Position numbers and translations under genes: made by a program. A stretch of 64,000 nt of DNA. Origin: Acanthosoma haemorrhoidale. Taxonomy: Eukaryota > Arthropoda > Insecta > Hemiptera > Acanthosomatidae. The notes under the pieces were generated by a model. The model saw only the letters and a list, made by a program, of their open reading frames with translations, did not search any database and was not told the DNA's origin. Shown one piece after another: positions 11,701-21,178 of the stretch. The stretch is taken from assembly GCA_930367205.1 (NCBI GenBank), contig OV884011.1, positions 85,483,474 to 85,547,473 on the forward strand. Direction: 5' to 3'. The stretch's first letter is position 1. Every line of letters begins with the position of its first letter.

Positions 11701-13183
11701 GTAAAAAAAGAAACCTGTAATTTGCTCAAAATTAGAAGTTACAAGTTCACCCTATTAATGACGTTTATTGTCTAAAAATTAATATGCGCCAACAAAGAAC
11801 CAAAGATTTGTCAATGGACAGCTCCATTTGTCAATGTTAGGATATGTTTTCTCCATTACATTGTTCAACAACTCTACAAGTCTCCTAATTTTTCGAAGTC
11901 TGTTTTTTTAATACTAGGACTTTCATTACAGAAATGTAAGACCCTAAAAATATTTTGGAACTTATTTCGTGACTCACAGCGAATCACAAGTCTGTGGTAT
12001 TCAGATGAATCAATTAAGTGCTTTATCGATTCACTGATTCATTAGTTAGGAGTTAGGCAGCGGTAGTGGGGGAGGCCCACGGAGTTCTTTAGGAATTAAC
12101 GCATAGGTTTGATATATGGAGTGAATACCTAGATGAATAAATGGATTTGTCGGTACTTGCTTGTTTTATGCCCGGGCTGGCCACCAGGGCTCAATAACTG
12201 ACCGTGTTACTAACTTTCACAACACAAAACTAAGAAAATAACCAACCTTTTTATAATAATTTATTCATTAATGATAGCTCCAAAACCAACTGTTGGGGCA
12301 TTACACACCTCTCACTATTTTTTTTTTTTTTTAGTATAGCCTTTTGTCTATTTCCACATATCACCCATTAACTCTGATGGCTGAGGTGTTTTTGGAAAGG
12401 TGAACTCCTTCATTAAATAACTCCTCTAGTCTGTGAAGTAATTGTGGGACATATTCCACTGCTGAGCCCAGGAATTCCTGCTTGTCAGTTTGAGGGTCAA
12501 ATATAAAATGTAAGATAATTGGAAGGGCAAACACTCACTTCATGTTGTAATTCATCTTGCAAAAACCTCTACCTCGACCTACTGATTATAGGCTCATATG
12601 TTCATTGTAGCACCTCATCACCCTCAGTACTTAATCTATATTTTTCAGCACCTCAACTACCTCTCTGTCATTGGCTATCTTGCTGAAAATATCCCTCAAT
12701 GTAAACAATTATAAAGTTTAAACTACAAGGCACAAGCATAAACAGTGTGTTATAACAGCTAGGAGTTTAATGAGTGGTTAAATTATAAAAAACAGTCGGT
12801 TCCACTTTTATTAGAGCAGGTTAGGGGTTACCATTTGTAGCAGTCCAATCCCGACATAAAACAAACAATTACCAATTTGTACCCCCAGGAGATGTCAGTG
12901 TGATAAAAAAAAAAAATTCTCCATTAGTGAATTCCCAGGTTACTTGTTGTGTATGCTAATTTTTTTTTGATTGAACCTGTACAGGATTGCTTCACCTTTT
13001 ACTTGGTCATTTTAAATTTATATGAAGACGTAAAATATAAATATAAATACCTTGTAAAGGGCTTCTAAGTACATTCTAATCAAAACAATAACGCAGAAAT
13101 AGGCATTTAACGCATCAGCTACAAAAAGAGGAGCGAACACAATCCACCAACCACTGTCCGACTGATCAGTTATTCCTTCACAC
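2742..13183 (-). CDS. TMEM203: Transmembrane protein 203 (TMEM203), 5' incomplete, two exons seen
   Basis: TMEM203 is a small four-pass ER membrane protein; in mammals it is linked to ER calcium handling and STING signalling (family knowledge). Exon at 13051-13183 has acceptor tttacag and donor AAG|gtattt. It encodes 44 residues starting CEGITDQSDSGWWIVFAPLF and including FVADALNAYF. The last exon, 2742-2915 (acceptor gttacag), joins in phase 0 and encodes 57 residues ending SPIFILLQLMAVRACQLH then TAA. Human TMEM203 has the same layout: a WWNVFVPFFAADGLSTYF segment, then FEMLLCQKL, then a C-terminus PLFILLQLLMIRACRVN. The first exon (start codon and roughly 35 residues of TM1) should lie above 13183 and was not found. 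The 10.1 kb intron 2916-13050 contains a mariner, a LINE with a nested Gypsy element and a piggyBac-like repeat. Splice sites and frame are intact, so I read this as a functional gene. Confidence 0.85.
3085..3460 (+). mobile_element. Mariner deletion derivative (376 bp)
   Basis: The ends are inverted repeats (tcaggttggtcaaaaagtcc at the left; the right end is its near-complement ggactttttggccaac), flanked by TA on both sides as expected for mariner. The interior reads, in plus orientation, the C-terminus of a mariner transposase (DFHLFRSL, stop, NSLNGQTFNSEEDVKIHLEN). Compared with the copy at 13640-14846, most of the transposase 5' of the C-terminus is gone. The stretch containing the third catalytic Asp (PDLAPSD) is also deleted, between two gcacc repeats. 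It is non-autonomous and sits in the TMEM203 intron. Confidence 0.88.
3715..4746 (+). mobile_element. LINE relic copy 1, 5' part (endonuclease to early RT, jockey-like)
   Basis: Plus-strand frames show degraded apurinic-type endonuclease motifs: VYRRPYASLREYSALL, then HWVVGDLKAKHSKHRLWYN (family pattern GDFNAKHxxWG), then an SDH-like region and PTKYNYCRANQVVYRSQ before the RT domain. Many stops and frameshifts are present. Bases 4370-4620 align by eye with 13420-13640, so two copies of one LINE exist here. The element is interrupted at 4746/8929 by the LTR retrotransposon and resumes at 8934. The 5' boundary is uncertain; 3480-3715 may also belong to it. Confidence 0.72.
4742..4746. repeat. 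Target-site duplication ATGAC, left
   Basis: The five bases ATGAC directly before the left LTR are repeated directly after the right LTR at 8929-8933. Confidence 0.9.
4747..4889 (-). repeat. LTR (3' LTR relative to the element)
   Basis: Direct repeat of 8786-8928, 143 bp, starting tgttgtatta and ending gttaccaca on the plus strand. Three mismatches to its partner were seen. Confidence 0.93.
4890..4900 (-). other. Polypurine tract of the LTR element
   Basis: On the minus strand AAGGAGGGAGA lies immediately before the 3' LTR, the position and composition expected for priming of plus-strand DNA synthesis. Confidence 0.8.
4995..5350 (-). pseudogene. Gypsy integrase C-terminal tail
   Basis: Minus-strand reading gives NNAPRSYIIRTEDGQPLVRN, then SVHLRKSGNP, and ends SRYGRRIIKPRRLVEE. 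This matches the usual Gypsy tail: a small beta domain followed by an acidic, proline-containing linker and a basic end. It is separated from the catalytic core by a deletion and by stops near 5330. Confidence 0.7.
5288..6097. repeat. 410 bp tandem duplication inside the integrase region
   Basis: The segment from aggatctaggcgcattg to aagtttcaca occurs twice in direct orientation (about 5288-5687 and 5698-6097, offset 410) and looks identical over about 397 bases. The junction at 5687-5698 is a short (ta)n run. It copies the integrase core coding segment, so the same peptide appears twice (minus-strand ORFs at 5354-5647 and 5764-6138). A recent duplication and an assembly artefact are both possible. 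Confidence 0.93.
5764..6332 (-). pseudogene. Gypsy integrase: zinc-binding and partial catalytic domain
   Basis: The H2C2 region is visible (EKLHSPHLGVSKTQAKGQDK, then KCKICETYRNKN), with a frame break between 6135 and 6332. The catalytic core follows: VGMDFFQLGNYSYLIIVDYL carries the first Asp and VADNMPFSSFEF the second. The sequence then jumps to an unrelated end, so the final Glu of the DDE triad is missing. DNA joining by this copy is therefore not expected. Confidence 0.85.
6499..7154 (-). pseudogene. Gypsy RNase H domain
   Basis: Two minus-strand ORFs cover it. 7154-6825 includes the RT connection (KELQRILGMLNYIRNFIPNF) and the start of RNase H (TIKCDASKDAV). 6771-6499 continues NFAQIEKELLSLLFATSKFH, VRTDHKHLVSLI and YVPGKELYIADLLSKG. 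A frameshift or short deletion near 6780-6825 separates them. Motif order matches the Gypsy Pol polyprotein. Confidence 0.85.
7124..7696 (-). pseudogene. Gypsy reverse transcriptase domain, active site mutated
   Basis: The ORF carries the usual Gypsy RT motifs: WLSNLVVIEKLDRGLRVCLD, FSLLDLKEGFYNIKL with the motif A Asp, and CYKFLRLPFGVSNAPEEFQR. The motif C catalytic pair, normally YxDD, reads YFDH; loss of the second Asp should abolish polymerisation. It overlaps the protease frame near 7653-7696. Confidence 0.9.
7653..7880 (-). pseudogene. Gypsy aspartic protease fragment
   Basis: LEFKLDTGAEINVMPISKGQ contains the DTG active-site triad of retroviral-type proteases in the expected place, between Gag and RT. 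The fragment is about 75 residues and ends in a frame break. Confidence 0.82.
7837..8637 (-). pseudogene. Gypsy Gag (266-codon ORF) with zinc knuckle
   Basis: The 266-residue ORF begins MEYYLLATEKDKTADKVKIA and continues with a capsid-like helical region (ALLSLIGDEGLAIFNTF-type segment). It ends with a cysteine-rich part, CRKCGNKHRPDNCPAYGKYC followed by CNKSNHFAVACF, the zinc-knuckle pattern that packages the RNA. The ORF is the best preserved of the element but its N-terminus appears to extend upstream through a stop around 8640-8700. Confidence 0.85.
8769..8779 (-). other. Primer-binding site of the LTR element
   Basis: On the minus strand TGGTGTCAGTT lies six bases inside the 5' LTR. It would pair with a tRNA ending ...CTGACACCA, a leucine-type 3' end; the tRNA identity is an inference. 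Confidence 0.65.
8786..8928 (-). repeat. LTR (5' LTR relative to the element)
   Basis: Partner of 4747-4889, 143 bp, TG...CA ends. It is followed by the duplicated ATGAC at 8929-8933. Confidence 0.93.
8934..9620 (+). mobile_element. LINE relic copy 1, 3' part (reverse transcriptase)
   Basis: This is the continuation of the LINE at 3715-4746 beyond the LTR insertion. It shows TSFHQSRLDFNPPIAQNFP (RT entry motif, family pattern EQAGFRxxxS), DFPRPHPGLHLGIPWNSVLN (decayed motif A, DFxxAFDSVxH) and IKMEQPLCFWEEVKKNMHKV (matching the same site at 15505-15560 in copy 2). It ends with RPALLYGAQLY. Multiple stops are present. The 3' end is not clear. Confidence 0.68.
9621..10258. other. Gene-free intronic stretch
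   Basis: AT-rich sequence inside the TMEM203 intron. The proximal part may be the LINE 3' tail; otherwise nothing was recognised. Confidence 0.4.
10259..11070 (-). repeat. piggyBac-like TTAA/CCCTTT repeat, copy A
   Basis: Starts TTAA (10259-10262) then CCCTTTCAGTACC, the target site and terminal style of piggyBac elements. About 800 bases are clearly homologous, in inverted orientation, to 58182-58983 (for example the reverse complement of aaatatttctgtttatataa, and ttgaaaatgggatta). A subterminal inverted repeat (atcgcaaca ... tgttgcgat) is visible at 10414-10486. No transposase is present. The opposite end lacks an obvious CCCTTT/TTAA terminus, so the copy may be truncated there. Confidence 0.65.
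11071..13050. other. Gene-free intronic stretch
   Basis: Rest of the TMEM203 intron up to the exon at 13051. A locally GC-richer patch near 12050-12200 looks like a fragment of an unidentified repeat. No coding signal was recognised. Confidence 0.4.
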
Positions 13184-13409
13184 CTGTAAAACTATACTTT
13201 TATAACATATACTGTAACAATAAATTTATCGGCAAATTAAGTTTTATTTTAAAATAAATATCTGGTTATATTAAAATATGTATTGTAAAGTGTTTGGTAT
13301 AAAATCAGATAGCCAATGGGTATCTTTTAGCCAAGAAAGAAGATATTTAGAGTGGGGCTGATGGTGTGGTGGGCAATAAATAACAGCTGAGTTGAGATGG
13401 TTGGTTTTT

Positions 13410-13637
13410 AGAAGACATCATGGCTAGGACAGACACCTCTTCTCTGGAAATGGAACAGAACCACAAGTTTGATTCTCCAAAGAAGTTCGTGGCAATTTTT
13501 TACTGGTACTAGAAAAATGACACCAGGGCACGACGGGATACAAATGATTACAAACAGATGCCGAGGAGAGGGATAGTACAACTCGCCATCCTGTAAAACT
13601 GTAGTATCAGGTTGAGGTACTTAGGAAAGAAGCCATA
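13410..13637 (+). mobile_element. LINE relic copy 2, part before the mariner
   Basis: Aligns by eye with 4385-4620 of copy 1: catggctaggacagac, aaatggaacagaac, caccagggc and gggatacaaa occur in the same order with substitutions and small gaps. It is interrupted at a TA dinucleotide by the mariner at 13640 and resumes at 14849. Confidence 0.68.
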
Positions 13638-13639
13638 TA

Positions 13640-14846
13640 AACGGTTGGCCAAAAAGTCCGTTGGGTTTTTTAAGCGAAAATAAGACAACTTTTAAACACA
13701 AAGCGATTTATTCAATCAATGATATAATTGGCGTTTTGTTCCAGTATCTTCTGCTATCTCATGGGCAGATTCATAATTCCATACTCAAAGAATTTCCTGT
13801 CTTTACTGGAAAAAAAAATTTCCAATTGGATTTTTACATCTTCTTCAGAGCTGAAGGTCTGTCCATTCAATGAATTTTAAAGAGACCGAAACAGGCGGAA
13901 ATCTGAAGGTGCAAGGTCGGGCGAATGTGGAGGGTGCAGCAAAACTTCCCAGCCAAGCTCCAGTAACTTCTGCCGCGTCTGCAAAGAAGTGTGCGGTCTG
14001 GCATTGTCGTGATGGAAGACAATCCCCTTACGGTTGGCTAGTTCTGGACGCTTCTGGTGGATCGCTCCATTTAATTTGTCCAGCTGGTCACAGTACACAT
14101 CCGAATTGAGGCCCTGTTCATGGGAAGAAGTTCGTAAAAGACAACACCCCTCCAATCCCACCAAATTGAGAGCATAACCTTCTTTGGTTGAAGTCCTCCT
14201 GCTTTGGGGGTTGTTTGTGGTAATTCGCCGCGCTTCCCGCTCCACATTGTTATAAACGATCCACTTTTCGTTCCCTGTCATCATTCTCTTCAAAAAAGGG
14301 TCGTTTTCTTTACGTTTCCGCAACGAATTGCAGATGGAAATTCTTTGGACGAGGTTAGCCTCACTAAGTTGATGGGGAACCCAAACATCGAACCTGCTCA
14401 GGTAGCCAGTTGATGCAGATGGTTTTCAACACTCGATTTGGATATTTTGAGGATATAACTGCGATCTCCCTAGTTGTATAATGGGGATTGGTGTAGACTA
14501 ATTTCTTCACTTTGTCGCTGTTAATCTCGGTTGGCCGGCCAGAGCGAGGTGCGTCTTGAACCGAAAAATTTCCCAATCGAAATCTTGAAAACCACTTCTG
14601 GCACACACGTTCTGTAACAGCATCCTCTCTGTATACAGCGCATATCTTCCTGCAAGTTTCCACTGCTTTCTTGCCTTTCTTTTTTAAAATAAAAAAGCAT
14701 GAGGTGTCGATAATGTTCGTTTTGGTTTTCCATTTTCAGGTTGATCCTAAACACACAAAATACAATCAGTCGCGTCGGAATTTCTCGTCAAACTACGTTG
14801 AAGTGTTTAGTATCTGACGAGAGCGCAGACTTTTTGGCGAACCTGA
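13640..14846 (-). mobile_element. Mariner element, 1207 bp, both ends present, inactive
   Basis: Inverted terminal repeats (left aacggttggccaaaaagtcc; right, on the opposite strand, tcaggttcgccaaaaagtct) are flanked by TA on each side (13638-13639 and 14847-14848). It is about 100 bp shorter than a typical 1.3 kb mariner. It encodes a broken D,D34D transposase on the minus strand. It was inserted into LINE copy 2; copy 1 shows the uninterrupted site. Confidence 0.93.
13712..14733 (-). pseudogene. Mariner transposase, frameshifted
   Basis: The frame begins MENQNEHYRHLMLFYFKK (14733), shifts, and continues METCRKICAVYREDAVTERV with a helix-turn-helix N-terminus and PRSGRPTEI. After another break the catalytic part reads MTGNEKWIVYNN, where the first catalytic Asp of the family motif TGDEKW is Asn. 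The second Asp is in FHHDNARPHTS and the third in HSPDLAPSDFRLFRSL. An in-frame TAA follows FRSL, cutting off the last ~65 codons (NSLNGQTF... to the family end at 13712). The same stop is present in the deletion derivative at 3085-3460. Confidence 0.9.
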
Positions 14847-14848
14847 TA

Positions 14849-15795
14849 GTTCCCATTATTGAAGCAGAGATATAACTACTACTACACATGAGGAATATGC
14901 TCGAGAGAACTCTTCTCAAGTAACTCGAGAGTACTGGCAGATAACAACATCATCCCAACAGAGCAAGCAGGATTTCAGCACAGAACATCACAAGCAGAAG
15001 CTAGCTAAAACTTCAAAAATAAGATAGCCACAGCTTTGTTCTGGGTAGACTTCATGCAGGCTTTTGACTCAGTGTCCCACACTGTGCCAGATGCTTTCAG
15101 ATTAGCTTCCTGAATAAATGATTGCTATGAGTGTGGATAGGTGATAGCCTATCTAAAGCTATTCCTCTAACCAGTGGAGAACCTCAAGAAGGAGTCTTAT
15201 CCTCAGTACTTTTCAACAGGTACACATCTAAAATCGTTAGAGCCCAGGACTTAACACTATGGTAGCTGCCTTCGGTAACATCAGGGTGTACAGTAGCACC
15301 ATGGACACTAAAATAGTCATTCCTCAGGCCAAAACAGCTAGTAACAAAATCAAAGAAAAACTGGGGAAATTGAACATTGGAGTGAACGTCAGAAATACTG
15401 ACTGCACAATATACTTATTTCAGAAGTGGAAGAAACTGTTGTCTACCTTCTACAATGTAGGAATAAAAAATAATTCTAGTGTTAACAGTATCGTACACCT
15501 GGACAATAAAATGGACAAGCACCTCGGCTTTTGTGAGAAAACTAAAACAAGTATGCACGAAATCTCATACTTGCTGAAATACCCCAATTTATCACTGTGG
15601 CTCTAGCTAATGATATACAAGAATATAATCATCAGTTATCTGACAGAAGAAACAGATCAATGGCTCCAGCAATTCCAGAACAGGTTACTTTTGAAAGTGG
15701 TCCAACATATATATCCCAGCAGTGGAGAAATTGTAAGTTACACAAAGACTTTGATCTGCCAATAGTTTTAGGTCCTCTAATTTTTAACAACACGG
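14849..15795 (+). mobile_element. LINE relic copy 2, part after the mariner (reverse transcriptase)
   Basis: RT motifs in order: IIPTEQAGFQHRT (entry), TALFWVDFMQAFDSVSH (motif A with its Asp), PLTSGEPQEGVLSSVLFNRY (motif B), then VAAFGNIRVYSS where the motif C pair F/YADD has decayed to FGN. The thumb follows (KLGKLNIGVNVRNTDCTIYL; HLDNKMDKHLGFCEKTKTSM) and then LQQFQNRLLLKVV. The frame changes several times. This is the better preserved of the two copies in this window. Confidence 0.78.
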
Positions 15796-16320
15796 AGGTG
15801 AGTCCTAAAACCTGGTCCTTGTGCTTGACTTTTTTTTTTTTTAATCATACCCTGAGGTATAGTGGCTGATAAGACTTACTTAAAATGGAACTGTGATTCA
15901 GTAAAAGGAGCCCATTCTCATTAATGTGTATATGTTGATATTTCAAAAAATAAATGACACAGGGGTTCTGGGAAAAAAAAAAGATTCTTTTGTCCTTTAT
16001 TCATTCAGTCAGATATGCTGAAACGGGATGGACAAGTGATCCCATATATTAGACAAGGAAGTCAAAGCCAACATGGGAGGGAGGAATCAAAACGGACGAA
16101 AAAGAAGAAGAGGAGTGAAGACCACCCATTCCAAACAATGAAGAATGTACCCATGTTATTGTAAAACATTGTTTGTATTAAGCATCTATTATTAAAATTA
16201 TAAAACATTTTTTATACCCAATTATGTTAATAAGAAACATTTGAAATAAACAAAATTATGCACCAGAACCACATAATACCCTGTGATCATATTAATTAAA
16301 ATGTTATAAAATAAATCGTT
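15796..16320. other. Stretch between LINE copy 2 and solo LTR 1
   Basis: Possibly the LINE 3' end followed by AT-rich sequence. A 49-codon open stretch at about 16012-16160 is discussed among the rejected items. Confidence 0.35.
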
Positions 16321-17140
<820 letters not shown>

Positions 17141-18714
17141 CATAATTTGTTACAGCTGTAGTAGTATGCAAATATTTGGCTTGTTGACAAATACCATATT
17201 AATTAATAATGAAAAAAAATTCAATTTGAACATTAAAAATCAAATTATTCCAAATAACATAAATTTACTAATAATACATAGAATAACAAAAGAAAGAGCA
17301 GAATTTCAGAAGGAATGAATAATATTGCTAAAAGGAATCAAATAATGTATATTAACGTACTGACCATTGACACTAAGTTAAAATGTGTGGATTATCTATT
17401 GGATAAAGATGACACCTAGCACTATGCATAGCCAGTTCCTCAAGTAGGTTATTCAGATAAGTATAGAGTCAATAGTCGCATAAGTGTTGCGTTTTCATAA
17501 GTAAAAGAAATTTTACATAATTTAAATTTTTTTTTTCGCAAAGAAATAATTTCAATTTTATTTCAACAATCAGTATGTTATTGACCAAATACTTGAAGTG
17601 CATCTGAGTTCATGAACCATAAGACTACTTGACACTCTTAAGGATTATCTACTAATAAGGTTAATTCCAGAACTTTCAAAGGGTCATCAGGCATTCTGAG
17701 CTATAGGAGAGAATGGGTCTGATATGTCTTCCGAAGAGCTTTAGTTTTGTAACTCTACATGAGGATGAGCATCTTTACTAGGCAATAGGCAATAATAGCA
17801 CCTAATAACTGTTATTATTTGACAATGTACCTCAGCTTGCCTGTCATTCTTATATGTACTTAGTTTATTCTAAATTACAACTCTCTGGACCAGACAATTA
17901 TAATTACATTTGAGTTAAAATAGTCCTAATTAAAAATATACTGTCCGTGTGTTGCCTTCAATATGCTAGGTAAAATGTTCACCCATCAAAATGTTTGCCA
18001 ACCTGGACGTTCCATGATATTCACTACTTATTGGCTACTCTTTACCCTGTCCGACCACAGGGTTATTATTTCTCTAAAAATAAATAAAAATAGAGGTAAC
18101 AAAGCAATTGATTAATTTTAGGTTCTGACCTTAGGGTGAGTAGTACCATGAATATAGATATTGAAAAGAGATTAATCCAAAGTTCAAAAACTGTCAGACC
18201 CAGCCATTGCACAAGTTCCTCCAATGAGAAAAACATTATCAACTAGATTTAAAGACTCTTATTTTTACACAAGAATTACTGCGACTCCTCTGTTGACTTT
18301 CTTGCTCCTGGGAATCAGACACCAATTCATCTGTGAACACGCATATTTTATTTTTTATTCATTAAATAAATTTTTTTTCCATTTAAAAGTGCGAAACTTT
18401 GTGTATCCCTAATTCTTATTATTTATAATTCCCTTGATATATTACAAAACAACTACCTTACACTTGAACTGATATCGTTCAAATTTAGTTGTTTTTTTCA
18501 GTCGAGGATTTTTTTAGTTTGACAAAACTTTGAATGAAGTGTTAAAACCACGTTTTTTGAATATTCTAGCCTTTAAATGTCAATCCCCACAATTTATTGA
18601 AAATTACATCAATGGTTTCGACATAAGAGAGACAATGATAAATAATTCCTCTACCACAAATTCACTAACAAAATTTTGATAATTTCTAAATATAAATAGT
18701 GCACACAAACTTAC
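17141..18714. other. Gene-free stretch between solo LTR 1 and POP7 exon 2
   Basis: AT-rich. The last POP7 exon and the first TMEM203 exon are both expected between 13184 and 18714, but no matching coding sequence was recognised here on the minus strand. Confidence 0.4.
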
Positions 18715-20770
18715 CAGTCAAATGAACGGTATTGGTATGAACATCCAATTTATATGATCCAGAAAATTTATCTTCTAACTGTAAAGCAAGATTAATTGCT
18801 CTAGGGATGGCAGCCCCCAAACCATGAAGCACAATTTCTGACTCTCCTTTATCTAAAATTTTAACACACCCAGCAAGCTGCACCTGGAAGTATTTATTTT
18901 ACTAACTGTACAATATTTTAAAAACAAAGCATAGCTTAATTTAAGAACTAGTTACTTCCACACTACAACTAATATCCGATAGTAGACACCCGTGGAATTC
19001 TACAGTTACTTTTTCTATTTTTATTTAGAATAAAAAAATAAATAGATGTAGTATATCACACATACTTCATGACTGTAAACGACTGGTGGAGCTTATATAT
19101 TGAACATGGCCAGAAGATATCGCCCTGGAAGAAAAACTATGCTAAAAGGTTCCTCAAGAAAAAGAGGTTTTCAAAACCTCTAATGGACAACAGGACTTCC
19201 AGCAAACACCATTATATACATCAAAATTCAAAAATAATTGGGCTCAGTATGAAATTAACAATTTGTTAGTAAGTATTTGGATTTAATTAAGAAAATGAAA
19301 TCAGTTTCTGAAAGATCAAACCATTGAGTTAACCTATTTAGTTAGAAATTCTCATTTGCCCTGTCCTCTCATATCATACTCAAGCATTAACAAAGTAGGG
19401 GGCCAATGAATTCACGATTTTTGAGGAGCAATTTATAATAAAATTAAATATTTTTTTCCCAACAATAATACATTTCTATTGAAATAAACATAAAACAGTA
19501 TAGGTCCTTACTTACTCGACTGGACATTTAATGACATGAATGATTGGTTCCCTTTAGCAGAGCTTACACGATCAGTGTTAATATCATTAGCTTCCTCAGT
19601 CTTTCAGCACAATTACTTTTCAACCTACTGATAAAAAGAAATGTCACTCCAAATGATTGTGTAAGGTTAAAAAGAAATGAAGGAGTAATGATGAAAGACA
19701 TTAAAATAAAAACATTAACACTGATTGTGTAAGGTCCGCTTTTGACTCGACTTACCAAGTAAAATAAAAAGAGGTTGGGAACCTTGGAACTTATGGAGCC
19801 CTAGTGGAAAACTGCCTAATGTCATGTAAATTAACAGATTCTGATTTTGTTTTGTTTTCTTTTTTTTTTCTTAAACCACTTCGATGGCAATTCTATGGAG
19901 TTAGTAGTCCACACATTGAAGCCATTTTATCAAACTCATGTTAGCATCATTATTAACTTATTGAATTTACATGAACACAAATAAATTCAGTTAATGAAAC
20001 TGGCACAGTTTTTGATCTTGCATTCAAATTTCATAATTTATGATTCACATGTATTTTCTAGACCAAACCTTTCACCCTCACTTGCCAGCGAGTATAGTGC
20101 ACATGATCATAATTAACAAAGTAGTCTCATATATCAGAGAAAAATCACTTATCAGAATAAATAGAAGAACAAACTAAACCAATTAAGGCTCTTTAATCCC
20201 TAGATGCCCTACCCAAAATAATAAATATGAGCAATAATTAAGCTAATATTTCCTGTGTGCACATGCAGTTGAAAAAAATGAAACCATCACAGTTCAACTA
20301 TCCTCTATACTTAAATGGGTTTGGGGTTTTCTGAAAAACTGCACTAAAAGGTAGTCCAGGGTGGCACTCCTTAACTAAATCATTAGCAATTATTCAGCAG
20401 TAAACCTGGTACATCTACCTTTAAGACCCCTTTGTGGTTCACCTCAGGAAGGGGGGGGGGAAAGGTACATATACCTTGGCTTTGATAATTCAATCATATA
20501 CATATTCAAGCATTTCCCCAAAATATATTCTATATTATGTCTATAAAACCTTACAGTCATTATAGGTATACTCTTAATCGGGTTTACCTTAAAATCAGCC
20601 CTGTTGGTTACATATATGTTACTATGATCTTGTTTATCTTTAGGGGCTTTTTTAATAATTTCGTGATCAGAATCAGATTTATAGCGTTGTCTTTTACTAT
20701 AATTCTTCAAAGTACTAGGTTTTGGGAGGCTTTTAGAACTTTCTTCTTCCATGAGAAAAATAGAAACCAA
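18715..20770 (-). CDS. POP7: Ribonuclease P/MRP subunit Rpp20 (POP7), 3' incomplete
   Basis: Rpp20/POP7 is an Alba-domain RNA-binding subunit of nuclear RNase P and RNase MRP, which mature tRNA and rRNA (family knowledge). Exon 1, 20588-20770, ends AAG|gtaaac. It encodes a charged N-terminus (MEEESSKSLPKPSTLKNYSK) and then SNIYVTNRADFK. Exon 2, 18715-18883, joins in phase 0 and reads VQLAGCVKILDKGESEIVLH then GLGAAIPRAINLALQLEDKF and NTVHLTG. Human POP7 has the same order: DVYVNMKTDFKAQLARC, IHGLGLAINRAINIALQLQ, NTSTVELVDELEP. Two in-frame ATGs (20770 and 20752) are possible starts; 20752 is followed by the acidic stretch typical of the mature N-terminus. Exon 2 ends in phase 1 at a good donor (ACTG|gtaagt), so at least one more exon is required. 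It was not found. The gene is divergent from the AT-hook gene at 21179. Confidence 0.82.
18884..20587 (-). other. POP7 intron 1
   Basis: A 1.7 kb AT-rich intron with clean gt...ag ends on the minus strand. It contains the MITE-like inverted repeat at 19564-19732 and a g-run at about 20450-20460; otherwise nothing was recognised. Confidence 0.7.
19564..19732. repeat. Short inverted-repeat element (MITE-like), ~170 bp
   Basis: The ends ttacacgatcagtgttaa (19564-19581) and ttaacactgattgtgtaa (19715-19732) are inverted repeats with one mismatch. A third related motif, gattgtgtaaggtt, lies between them. There is no coding capacity. Target duplications could not be defined. Confidence 0.55.
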
Positions 20771-20881
20771 CTACTAAGAATCATGAACGTTGACAACACA
20801 AATAACGTAGTCGAAACTGGGAGGTTGCAAGTCAAATAGGCAGTTCGACTTAATTGCTTGAGAAGGCTGCAGGAGTGGCCA

Positions 20882-20902
20882 AATCGATTTAAATAATCGA
20901 TT
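20882..20902. promoter_or_regulatory. Paired ATCGAT (DRE-like) motifs
   Basis: aatcgatt occurs twice (20882-20889 and 20895-20902). The core ATCGAT is shared with the DREF element TATCGATA found in insect housekeeping promoters; the flanks here do not match the full consensus. Confidence 0.4.
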
Positions 20903-21051
20903 AATTTAAAAATACCAAATTCATTTATGTCATAAAAAAAGCTTTATACAAATTTATATCTTAACTTTATGACTAATTATTTTTTATTATATATTTCGTT
21001 CGTGAAAGATATAATATATTAGAAATAAGTGGGGTTTAAAGAGAGGCTGTA

Positions 21052-21061
21052 GCGCATGCGC
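21052..21061. promoter_or_regulatory. NRF-1/Ewg-type palindrome gcgcatgcgc
   Basis: A perfect ten-base match to the core of the NRF-1 (insect erect wing) binding palindrome, about 120 bp before the AT-hook gene start codon in otherwise AT-rich DNA. Confidence 0.6.
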
Positions 21062-21178
21062 AGTTGGAACTGACGCTACCGCTAACTGAAGACTTGTAAA
21101 ACAACAAGGACCGGGTTGTGTACCTCTCTGTTCATTTTCATCCCTGTCAAGTGAAAGCTACAGTCAGTTTCAGTTATC

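Larger units (their letters stand above)
20771..21178. promoter_or_regulatory. Shared divergent promoter region of POP7 and the AT-hook gene
   Basis: The start codons of the two oppositely oriented genes are about 410 bp apart. The interval is locally less AT-rich near 21040-21178 and holds the motifs listed separately. A bidirectional promoter is an inference from spacing and motif content. Confidence 0.55.

Noticed and set aside
13870..14413. Plus-strand ORFs within the mariner
   Set aside because: Antisense shadows of the transposase.
15597..15869. 90-codon ORF (ALANDIQEYNHQLSDRRNR..., LHKDFDLP) with good splice-like borders
   Set aside because: It overlaps the 3' part of LINE copy 2. 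Another frame of the same bases reads LINE-like LQQFQNRLLLKVV, and copy 1 has a related sequence after RPALLYGAQLY (gtcatctgatggaagcgac against gttatctgacagaagaaac). A host exon is not supported.
16012..16160. 49-codon open stretch after an acceptor-like ttcattcag (SDMLKRDGQVIPYIRQGS...)
   Set aside because: It could be joined in phase to the rejected ORF above, but no homology was recognised and the upstream partner is LINE.
18224..18412. 62-codon ORF (MRKTLSTRFKDSYFY...)
   Set aside because: No motif and no homology recognised; composition is that of random AT-rich DNA.
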